A stretch of DNA of 64,000 bases from JACMQW01 sp964536965 (GTDB lineage Bacteria; Bdellovibrionota; UBA1018): NCBI GenBank assembly GCA_964536965.1, contig CAZIAL010000017.1, forward strand, positions 1 through 64,000, in the 5' to 3' direction. A program made the translations under genes and the position numbers. Numbering within the stretch: the stretch's first letter is position 1; each line of letters starts with the position of its first letter. This document shows positions 26,493 through 35,000 of this stretch, one piece after another. Under the pieces are notes generated by a model that did no database searches, had not been told where the DNA came from, and saw only the letters and a program-made list of their open reading frames with translations.

Positions 26493-28313
26493 TCACTCCA
26501 GGGGCGAAAATGGAGATGGACGCAACAGGGCGCCACACCCGTCCGTTTGGGCTTCGGCGAAGCTCTCCAACCACTTAACATTGGCCCGTTCCCTCATTAT
26601 GCTCCAAAACTCCGCCAGTGCGTTGCGGTAGTCGTAAGCCAGAGTATTCTCCACTTTCGCCTGCGCTAAGATCCCGCGCAGCAATGGATTCTCGGACAAA
26701 AACACGGCGTAGCTCTCGAGAATCGGTAGACTGCTCCAGCGCATATGCTGGACGAAAGCTTCGACGGCCGAAAGAAAGAGTTTCTGTTCCGCATCCGTCA
26801 ACGCCGCCCCCGCATACATTTTTATCCCGGCCGCCGTGAGCACTTCCGTCGCCGTATCGTAGTTCACGGGTGGCTTCGCTCGGCGTAGGCGGTTGCTGGC
26901 GCGTAAAACGAAATCCGGGCCATCCTTCGCTGCGAGATAGGTCTGCACCAGTTGCTGCAAAAACTCCGGTTTATCGGTGAACCGCAGATAGGCGATCTTC
27001 GATCCCTGGTGCCGAAGGAAGGCGTTCATCTTCAGCGTATTTCCCACCAGGTCCGTTCGCGCGCGCGACGCTCTCAGCGCGGCATGGACCTTACGCGAAA
27101 GCTCCTTGTCTTTAAATGCCCTCAGCATCGATCCGATTTCTTTCTCTTCCGTCGCCAGGCCGGTCACTCCGCTCCTGACGTAAAGCCGCGACACCTCTTC
27201 CCGAGAGAGCCAGGTGGGCAATATGCGGCCGATTTCGAGCTCCAAGTTCTTCTTCCAAGGGAGGACTTCGTACAAGAAGGCGCGATCCGAACGCGTCGTG
27301 AGCGCCGCGGTCGCGAAACTGCTGTCGCCGGTGACCAAAGGAGGGAGATCGGAGGCTGCGATGAGATCGATTCCGAGCGAAGCTGGAAAGCGCTCGAGAC
27401 CGACGACCTTCACGTTCGGTCCGAGACCATCGCGCAGGACGTAGGGCTTCTTTACCGCGATGACGTAGGTCCGGTCCGGATTCTCGGCGGCGAGCGCGGC
27501 TACCGCGCGCTGATAATTTTGCGCGGCCTTTTCATGTTTCGTATAGGCGTACGCAAGGACCGAGTCGCCGAGCTCCACCCCTTCCGCGCTTTTGGCGAAC
27601 CACTCCGCAACGGCGCGCCGAGACTCTCCCAAGTCGTTCGTCGGCGTAATCGGATAGATCCCCGTAAATTCGAATCCAGATCCCAAACTTTGGGCATTAT
27701 TCAGGAAAGCGGACGAGCTGCCCGGCTCGTAGAAGCTGAACCATCTCTTGCCGGTCGCCGAAAGAATTTCTTCGCGCGCGGTTTTGTTCGCCGAGTACTG
27801 GACCGCGAGGTCACACTTCGGGATCGCCGGCACTTTGCGGTCTTCGTAGTCGAGCAGTCGTTTCACGCCGTTATGGGGAATCACATAGACTTCCACCCCA
27901 TTCACCGTTTGGGGCTTGAAATAGAAGTGCTTCGACGTGTCGACACTCGGCAAAGTGGCGTTGATGATTTTCTCCACGCTGGTCACGCCCGGGCGCGGAT
28001 CATCATAGAGCCAGACGACGAGCTGCACCCGCATCTCGGGGTACCTGCGTTTAAAGGCGTTCGCCATGTGGATATTCGAGACGACATCCCCGAATCCACC
28101 GCTCATATCCTCCACACTCGTGAGCGGAAATCCAGCCGCGACCGAGATCGAGCGTGGAATCTCCTTGATCGCACCGAATGGTAGCCCCTGGGGTAAAATG
28201 ATTTCGAGGCTGACCGCGGTGGATGCACTCGAAGGCAAAGACATAAGTCCGCACGACAGTACGGCGGCCACGAGCCATCCCGAAACGCCACCCTGTCGAT
28301 TACGCATCCTCAT
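26493..28313 (-). CDS. Exported hypothetical protein, weak GT-B-like N-terminus
   Basis: A protein of ~606 residues. The ATG at 28313 (MRMRNRQGG) is used, giving a signal peptide with cleavage near SSAS; 28307 is also possible. Near the mature N-terminus, MSGGFGDVVSNIHMANAFKR resembles the GxGD(v) loop at the start of GT-B glycosyltransferase folds, and TGDSSFATAAL later resembles an acceptor-side glycine loop, but the similarity is weak and a periplasmic glycosyltransferase using a nucleotide sugar would be unexpected. The rest is helical. It precedes the lipoprotein gene in one transcription unit. The function is unknown. Confidence 0.65.
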   Translation of the reverse strand: MRMRNRQGGVSGWLVAAVLSCGLMSLPSSASTAVSLEIILPQGLPFGAIKEIPRSISVAAGFPLTSVEDMSGGFGDVVSNIHMANAFKRRYPEMRVQLVVWLYDDPRPGVTSVEKIINATLPSVDTSKHFYFKPQTVNGVEVYVIPHNGVKRLLDYEDRKVPAIPKCDLAVQYSANKTAREEILSATGKRWFSFYEPGSSSAFLNNAQSLGSGFEFTGIYPITPTNDLGESRRAVAEWFAKSAEGVELGDSVLAYAYTKHEKAAQNYQRAVAALAAENPDRTYVIAVKKPYVLRDGLGPNVKVVGLERFPASLGIDLIAASDLPPLVTGDSSFATAALTTRSDRAFLYEVLPWKKNLELEIGRILPTWLSREEVSRLYVRSGVTGLATEEKEIGSMLRAFKDKELSRKVHAALRASRARTDLVGNTLKMNAFLRHQGSKIAYLRFTDKPEFLQQLVQTYLAAKDGPDFVLRASNRLRRAKPPVNYDTATEVLTAAGIKMYAGAALTDAEQKLFLSAVEAFVQHMRWSSLPILESYAVFLSENPLLRGILAQAKVENTLAYDYRNALAEFWSIMRERANVKWLESFAEAQTDGCGALLRPSPFSPLE

Positions 28314-28392
28314 GATTTCCTTTCGGCTTTCTCCCAGAATGGCTTTAAGCACTCGAAAAGAAGGTGTTTAAATGAACGAGGCTTTCACGGAA

Positions 28393-28787
28393 TTATTCGC
28401 GAAGAAGCGCCGAGGTCGAAAAGCGACTGAAAACTGCCGGTGCGGACGGATCGGGCTCCGCCGCGAACGCTCCCCCATAAAGGATGAACCGAACGCTCTC
28501 GACCGAATCTCCGCCCAAAGCCTGGGTCCGCAGGGAGCTCCAGGAACTTCCGTCGGGCGAGACTTCCCAGTTCATGCTCGCCGAGAAATCCAGAATCCGG
28601 CGGGATTCAGCATCCAATGCGCGGAGAGACCGGGGCCGGCGAAAAGATCGGTGAATCCCAGACGCAGAGTTCTCCCGGAGGCGCTCCCGTGGAAATATAC
28701 ATACGTTAAACGGATAAATTCCCAGGCCTCGGGACTGCTCAAGTTTTGGACAAAACTATCCGATCCTAGGAGTAAGGATGAGATCAC
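28393..28787 (-). pseudogene. Possible broken protein-coding remnant
   Basis: This 425-bp gap between the gene at 28313 (minus) and the ART-like gene holds two overlapping minus-strand ORFs in different frames (28572-28787 and 28393-28617). They read as plausible protein on each side of the overlap (FIRLTYVYFHGSASGRTLRLG, then LDFSASMNWEVSPDGSSW), so a frameshift near 28600-28625 in one gene is a fair reading. The coding direction is the same as the downstream exported gene. No homologue is recognised and a chance ORF pair is possible. Otherwise the gap shows nothing. Confidence 0.35.
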
Positions 28788-29488
28788 CTTTCGTTAGCTT
28801 CCTACTCTTCGGAATCGCGCTCGGAGTCACGCTTTCGGGTACGACGCAAGCGTCGACCTCCATCTTCGTTTCCTATGCCGATCTGTTGCGAGCGCGATGT
28901 CAGCTCATCGTCGCGAAGGAAAAACTGGGGCCGGAAAAACGCGAGGTTATTCGGCGTTATACCGACTCGTTCGCGGGCGAGGAACTGAACCGATGCCTCC
29001 GCCGAGACTGGGGACACACCTGCCCGCCCGACTGGAGAAATTTCGCCGACGGACTCAGCGAGGCGATCCAGTCGCTCCCGACCTACCAGGGCACCGTCTT
29101 TAAAGTGAATACGGAGTTTCCACAGGAAGTCTTCGAGACGTTCCGTCCCGGAACGATCTATAAAAATGATGGTTTCACCTCGAGCAGTACGAAGCTCCAG
29201 CGCGCGATCGATCCTCACGAACCCGAGTTCAGTCAGTTCCGCAAGTACGTGAACTCCGAAACGGACGAACTCGCCCCGGGCGAGGACTGGCAAGGCGTCG
29301 TTATTTTCGAAATCGAAAGCGTCTCGGGAAAAGACATCCATCTTTACAGTCGTTTTCCCGCGGAACGGGAAATCCTCATCGACCGAGGCGCTTCGTTCGA
29401 AGTTCTTTCCGTGGAATGGCCGGACAAATTCGCTCCTCATGTCCGGATGCGGGAGATTCCCGCCCCGGGAACGAACCCCGCGCGGTAG
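28778..29488 (+). CDS. Secreted ADP-ribosyltransferase-like protein
   Basis: A 236-residue protein with a signal peptide (cleavage near TTQAS, residue ~26); AGGAG lies just before the ATG. It fits the R-S-E class ADP-ribosyltransferase fold: a first strand TYQGTVFKV (residues 102-110), an STS-like motif DGFTSSST (131-138), and AEREILI (195-201) giving the E-x-E pair E196 and E198, then GASFEVLSVE as in C3/VIP2-type toxins. The first motif normally has Arg (YRG); here Lys 109 stands in that place, so NAD binding could be weakened or changed. Such enzymes modify proteins of other cells. It lies beside TIGR02147-type genes. It has no immunity-like partner next to it that I recognise. Confidence 0.72.
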   Translation: MRSPFVSFLLFGIALGVTLSGTTQASTSIFVSYADLLRARCQLIVAKEKLGPEKREVIRRYTDSFAGEELNRCLRRDWGHTCPPDWRNFADGLSEAIQSLPTYQGTVFKVNTEFPQEVFETFRPGTIYKNDGFTSSSTKLQRAIDPHEPEFSQFRKYVNSETDELAPGEDWQGVVIFEIESVSGKDIHLYSRFPAEREILIDRGASFEVLSVEWPDKFAPHVRMREIPAPGTNPAR

Positions 29489-29588
29489 CGAGGAGCAGGT
29501 CCCAAAACACCGCTCCGCTTTGTACCGAGAAAGCGGTTTTTTCGAATCGCGGCTGCCTGGTCCAGCCGCTCCACGGTAGAATTCTTGC

Positions 29589-30047
29589 GTGCAGAGCGAA
29601 TCATATCTCCAGGTCCTCGAACGCGAACTGCGGGCGCGTGTCGCGCGCAATCCGCGCTATTCGATTCGCGCCTTCGCCCGCGACCTGGGCATCTCGCCGG
29701 CCTCGCTTTCGCAGATTCTCCGGGGCATCCAGATTCCGTCCGTTCGCATCGCGGACCGGATCGTCCGGACACTCGGACTTTCCGATCACGAGGCCGCCGA
29801 GTTTCGCAGATCGATCGTGCCGGCCGGCGGGCGGCCGGAAAGTCGCGCGACCACGTCGCTCGTGCTCTTTCGCGATCTCCCGGTCGGCGCCATTTCCGTG
29901 GAAAGCCTTCGTGCACATATCGAACGTTGGTTCGAGGATCTCGCGTCCGGATCGGGCGTGATCTCTCCCGAGACGGAAACGCGTAGAGTCGAAATCCGGG
30001 TCGGTTTTCGGCGTCTGAACCGACCGGAAGATTCCCAAGCAAGATAA
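29589..30047 (+). CDS. Mini TIGR02147-like protein
   Basis: A 152-residue protein starting at GTG. The first ~75 residues match the TIGR02147 N-terminus (YLQVLERELRARVARNPRYS, then IRAFARDLGISPASLSQILRG with a helix-turn-helix, then LGLSDHEAAEF). The middle DUF4423 domain is missing. The C-terminal ~50 residues (SVESLRAHIERWFEDLASG...VEIRVGFRRLNR) correspond to the closing helix and strand of the full-length family. It looks like an internally deleted paralogue rather than a truncated one. It lies 86 bp before the full TIGR02147 gene at 30134 and may modulate it by dimerisation. The start has no strong ribosome-binding site. Confidence 0.6.
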   Translation: MQSESYLQVLERELRARVARNPRYSIRAFARDLGISPASLSQILRGIQIPSVRIADRIVRTLGLSDHEAAEFRRSIVPAGGRPESRATTSLVLFRDLPVGAISVESLRAHIERWFEDLASGSGVISPETETRRVEIRVGFRRLNRPEDSQAR

Positions 30048-30133
30048 CTCGGCGCTTCATCCTCCGAAACTACGCATGAAAAAGCCGCAGAGCGCATCGA
30101 CTTTGCTCGGGGTATCCCCTAGATTCCCCGTCT

Positions 30134-31027
30134 ATGCCTTCGCTTCCGCAAGCTCCCGACGCGAACTACACGGAAATCATCCGTGCCTTTCTCGACGCCC
30201 GACGGCGCACGCACCCACGCGCGTGGAGCGTACGCGCCTGGTCCCGAAGACTCGGTCTCCGCTCCTCCGGCGCCTTAGTCAATATTCTCAAGCGTCGCGC
30301 AGTCCCCTCGCCCACGCTCGCCCGCAAGTTCGCCACCAGCATGGAGCTGGCGCCTGCCCAAGAAGATCTCTTCCGGACGCTCGTCGAAGAAGAGCGCGCT
30401 TTGCGGGCGGAAACGCCCGATCCCGAGCATATTCGCGTTCTCAGCACTCGAGTCGCCGGCCTTCGGATACAGGCCGGCACGCGGCTCGTCGAAGACGCCC
30501 GCCTCCGGCCCATCAGTTTTCCGCTTTGGCTCGGCATTCGCGAGTTCGTGAATCTCTTCGACTTTCGGGAGGACCCCGCGTGGATCCGCGCTCGTCTACA
30601 AACCGACGTTTCCCAGTCGGAGATCGCCGAAGCTCTGCGCACGCTCGAATCGTCGGGTTTGCTACAGCGCGATCGCGACGGGCGGCTTGCGCTCTCCGAG
30701 CGCTATTACGACACGGTTCGCGACGTTCCGAGCGCGACGGTCCGCCGATTTCACGATCGAGCGGCTCGACTCGCCCAAAAAATGCTTCGCGTAGCGCCCG
30801 TCGAGCGAAGGGACTATTCCGCCACTTTCTTAACCCTCTCGCGCGCCCGTCTCCCCGAACTGAAAGCCCGCATTCGGGAATTTCGGGATCAGCTGATCGG
30901 CGAATTCGACACGATCGATGGACGAGGAGATGAAGTTTACCAGATGAACGTTCAGCTCTTCCCGCTTACTCGATCTCCACCGAACGACAAGCCCGCGCCG
31001 ACGCGCGAAAGGACCGACTCGAAATGA
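30134..31027 (+). CDS. TIGR02147/DUF4423 family protein (module 2)
   Basis: A 297-residue protein with the TIGR02147 pattern: YTEIIRAFLDARRRTHPRAWS, RAWSRRLGLRSSGALVNILKRR (helix-turn-helix-like), and LVEEERALRAE. The second half contains the winged-helix-like AEALRTLESSGLLQRD and the ATVRRFHDRAARLAQKML helix and ends MNVQLFPLTRSP, the conserved closing strand. It is close in layout to the protein at 20089. Its last codons overlap by ATGA the exported partner that starts at 31024. Its family role is not established and a DNA-binding regulator is likely. Confidence 0.85.
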   Translation: MPSLPQAPDANYTEIIRAFLDARRRTHPRAWSVRAWSRRLGLRSSGALVNILKRRAVPSPTLARKFATSMELAPAQEDLFRTLVEEERALRAETPDPEHIRVLSTRVAGLRIQAGTRLVEDARLRPISFPLWLGIREFVNLFDFREDPAWIRARLQTDVSQSEIAEALRTLESSGLLQRDRDGRLALSERYYDTVRDVPSATVRRFHDRAARLAQKMLRVAPVERRDYSATFLTLSRARLPELKARIREFRDQLIGEFDTIDGRGDEVYQMNVQLFPLTRSPPNDKPAPTRERTDSK

Positions 31028-31989
31028 ACCGGCTCAAACGCACCTCCAAATCCCCTTTCGCCTTAATCCTGGCCATCGCGCTCTCGGCCGCGTCGCTCGG
31101 ATTTCCCCGGTCGAGCGACGCTCGAGGCGGCGGCGTAAGCAATGGCGGCACGAGCCTCCTTTGCCCCGGACAGAAGATGCCGCTCCTACTCGATCTCGAA
31201 GGACTCCCCTCGGAGATCGTCGAGAGTTTCCCCACGGACCGCGAGGCGTTTCTCGCCGAGGTCGAAAGCCGGCTTCCCACTTCCACCGAGTTCCGTACGC
31301 GCCTGCGTTCGGAGTGGGAACGCCTCGGACCCGTCGAAGCCTGGCCTCGCGCGGAAACCGGAATTCCGTCCGTTGCTGACGAATACGCTCCTCACACGGA
31401 CTGCGACCTGCTCACGCTCGCGGTTTTCTCCGCGGAAGACCATTTTACCTCCCGGAGTTGGTACCAGGCCTGGCGGAGTTATGCGATCGAGCCGGGAGTG
31501 TCCCTACTCTCCGAACGACATCGCCGCTATCTCGAACTCCACGAGGCGATCTATATCATCGGTGCCCGCGACCGGGGACACTCGAATCCCTGGCACACGC
31601 GGCTTCTCGTGCGAGCACTCGTCTCGGGCGTCGACGTAGTAACGTCTCTCGCCGACTACTGGCACTATGGATTCGCTTCGCGAGCCATGGGGCCAGCCGG
31701 CGTCTATCATCTCGAGAGCGGGGCATCCTCCCTTTGTCCGAAATGGTTCACCTGGGAGCATGTGGAAATAGATCGCGCACTCCTCGCCTACCCCGATCCC
31801 GTTCGTGGAGGCGTGCGGGAGGAATTCGTCGCCGTACCCGAGTCGCTTGGAAATCCAACGAAGCTCCTCGCGCGGGCCCTTCCGCCCGAAGCGCTCGAAT
31901 GTCGGTACGCACGTAAGCTCTTCGGCCTCGACCGGGCACGCGGGTGGCGCCAATACTTCCGACGCATCTCCTTGGCGACCGCCCCCTGA
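31024..31989 (+). CDS. Exported NGG/LELHEAIY partner protein (module 2)
   Basis: A 321-residue protein with a signal peptide (basic N-terminus MNRLKRTSK, hydrophobic core, cleavage near SDARG). After it come GGGVSNGGTSLLC (residues 35-47), LRSEWERLGPVEAWP (~98-112), and LELHEAIYIIGARD (~170-183). These three blocks match, in order, the partner at 20970. The C-terminal ~100 residues are extra compared with module 1 and contain FTWEHVEIDRALLAYPDP. No catalytic signature is recognised. Translational coupling to the TIGR02147 gene suggests a joint role. Confidence 0.8.
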   Translation: MNRLKRTSKSPFALILAIALSAASLGFPRSSDARGGGVSNGGTSLLCPGQKMPLLLDLEGLPSEIVESFPTDREAFLAEVESRLPTSTEFRTRLRSEWERLGPVEAWPRAETGIPSVADEYAPHTDCDLLTLAVFSAEDHFTSRSWYQAWRSYAIEPGVSLLSERHRRYLELHEAIYIIGARDRGHSNPWHTRLLVRALVSGVDVVTSLADYWHYGFASRAMGPAGVYHLESGASSLCPKWFTWEHVEIDRALLAYPDPVRGGVREEFVAVPESLGNPTKLLARALPPEALECRYARKLFGLDRARGWRQYFRRISLATAP

Positions 31990-32060
31990 TTCGATAGCCA
32001 CTCTCGCCACCGAGAATAAAATGGGTTTCCTGGTGCCCGGTCTCGAAGCACTATAGTGAA

Positions 32061-35000
32061 ATGTTCATACCCCCTTTCCGAGCCTTCCGCACCGCGGTTC
32101 GTTTGAGCGCTTTACTCGCTCTGCTCCTCCCGGTCTCGTCCTCTTTCTCTATCGACGAGCTCCGCGTCGATAAACTTCTGAACGAACAGAAGTACGCCGA
32201 AGCACTGCGGATGATCGAGCAAGACCTCGATACGACGAAGGCGGGAGGAAAGAGTCTGGAATGGGCGAAGCTGGTGGCGAAGGAGGCCATGCTCCAGATC
32301 AGCCTCCATGGTTATGAAACCGCCGTGCGAAAACTCTCCGAACGGCAATGGCCGGAAGCGACCGTCGCCAATGCGCTCGTGCGGATCGTTTATGCGAAAT
32401 CTCTCCAGACCTACTCCCAGTCCTATTCATGGGAGATCCGGAAACGGGAACGACTGGAGGGCGAAGGCCGGACGGACCTCAAAGCGATGACCGCGGATCA
32501 GATCTATCTCGAAGCGACTCGCTCGATGATGGGAGTCTGGACGAAACGCCAAGCGCTCGGAAAACATCCAAAAACCGCGCTGGGAGACCTCGTGGTTCCG
32601 AATCAGTACCCCGACCCCATTCGCGGAACTCTTCGCGACAGTGCGACTTACCTTTTTGTCGAACTTCTGGCGGATACCGGCGGCTGGACCCCGACGCAGT
32701 CGAATGAAACGTATCTCCTCGACGTTTCTCGCCTCCTTGCCTCTCCGAACTTTTCCGATGCGGACCTTTCGCGCGAAACATTCCACCCACTGGAGAAAAT
32801 CGCCTACCTCCTGAACGATCTCGCGAAATGGCACCGAGCTTCCGGACGACCCGAAGCCGCGCTCGAGGCCAGGCTTGAACTCCTTCGCCGAATCCATGGG
32901 ACGCTCACCGAGGAAGGGGCGCGCGCCCTGCTTCGCGATCGACTTGCCAAAGAGCTGGAGTCGAACCGGAAGATTCCCTGGGTTACCATGGGCTACGCGA
33001 CGCTCGCCGAATTCGTCCGCGAAGAAAGCGCCGCCGACTCACAGGCTCGCGCGCGAAAGATCGCCCTCCAGGGGATCGCGATCGACCCGAAATCGGTCGG
33101 CGCCGCCAAGTGCAGGAGCATCGTCGCCGAAATCGAGCGCCCCGCTTACGAGCTCGAAGGAATGCGCATCGACGGTCCGAATAAGCGCACGCTCGGCGTA
33201 CAGTACAAGAATCTCCGCAAACTCTATTTCCGGTCCTACGCCTTCGATCTCGAGTCGTTTCTGCGAAATCAGAAAGACTACTCCCTTCGTCCGCAATGGA
33301 AAGAACTCGAGGCCCTGGCACGGAGCCAACCGGCGTACGAATGGGCGCAAGACTTAACCGAAACCACGGACTATCGCAGCCACCGCGCCTACTCGATGCC
33401 ACCCGCTCACCCGCCAGGGTTCTATATCGTTTTCGCTTCCGCGCGAGCCGGCTTCCCCGAGTCCGACAACGCCATCCATGGCGTCCATCTTTTCTTCGGC
33501 GATCTAGCGCTCACCGCCCATTCCGGCGCTCAGGACGGAAAACTGGAAGTTCAGGTCGCATCCGCTTCGACAGGCCAGGCGGCGCCCGGGGTCGATATCG
33601 CGCTCTATGAAGCCAATTACCAGAAAGGCCATCAGCTCCGCCGTTCGATCCGAACCGATGCCGACGGAATGGCTAAATTCGACGTCACCCATTCCCTTTT
33701 CTCGCGACAGAACTCCGGGATGTTCCTCATCGCGAGGAGAGGCCGGGAGATCGTCGCCTCCAACCACGCTTTCCACATGTCGGCCCGCGCCGCGCCGCCC
33801 GAAGTTTCCCGGTCATTCGTTTATACAGATCGGAGCATTTACCGACCCGGGCAAAAAATCCTGTGGAAGGTCGTCGCATACGGCGGGAATTCAGGTACCG
33901 GTCGTTTCACGATCGCCGCGAATGCGAAGCTGAAGGTGGTACTCCGGGATGCGAACTACGAAACCCTGCATACCGTGGAGGTCGTCACGAACGCCTTCGG
34001 CAGCGCCTCCGGCGAATTCTTGGTGCCGGCCGGAAAGCTGCTCGGCCACTGGACGGTTGCGACCGATCGCGCTGGGACGACCGGCGTCCGCGTCGAAGAA
34101 TATAAACGACCGACTTTCGAGGTGGAGTTTGCGGACGAAGCGCGGTCGCTGCGTCTGAACCACGAAGCGAAGATTAATGGCTCGGCGAGGTATTATTTCG
34201 GGTCGCCCGTCACCGTGGGGAAGATTCAGTACACCGTTCACCGCCGGATCGTCCTTCCGTGGTGGTGTTTCTGGGGACGCTGGGACTGGAGCGGGTATCA
34301 GCGCGAACAACTCGTCGCCCGCGGGAAATCCCAACTCGAGTCGACGGGAAAGTTCTCGATTCGCTTCATTCCCAAGGCCGACGAAAAGCTCGCCAAAAAT
34401 CTCGAAGGACTTCAGTACCAGTACCAGGTCCAGGTCGACGTTACGGACGAAGGCGGGGAGACTCGCGGGAAAGGCGAAAGTTTCAACATCGGTTTTACCG
34501 CCGTCGCCGCGAATCTCCAACCCGCCTCGCCCTTCTTTCTCGTCGGGCAGACTCCGGAAATTTTGGTCGCCCGGACCGATCTGCGCGGCAAATCCCTGCC
34601 GGGGAAAGGGACCTGGAAAGTTTTCCGTCTCGAACAACCCCGACAAACCCTTTCTCCCGCGGACCTTCCGATGCCAGCGGCACTGCGAAAGGTTTCTAAG
34701 CTCGAGTTCGGCACGGATGACGACGCCAAGCTTCCTCGCTGGGATCATCGGTACAACGCGATGAACGCATTGCGGGAGTGGCCGGACGCCGGACGCGTGG
34801 GCGGCGGCGAAATTTCCGGAGACGGCAAGCTCGGCATTCCGGTTCTTCCGGAAGGCGCTTATCGGGTGCGCTACGAGACCCGCGACTCGTTCGGAGCAAC
34901 CTTCGAGACCCAAAGAGAGTTCTTCGTCGTCTCGGATCAGGCGAAGTTCCGGCTGCCCGCCTATTTCGCCGTCGAAAAGCCCTCGGTCCCCGTGGGCGGA

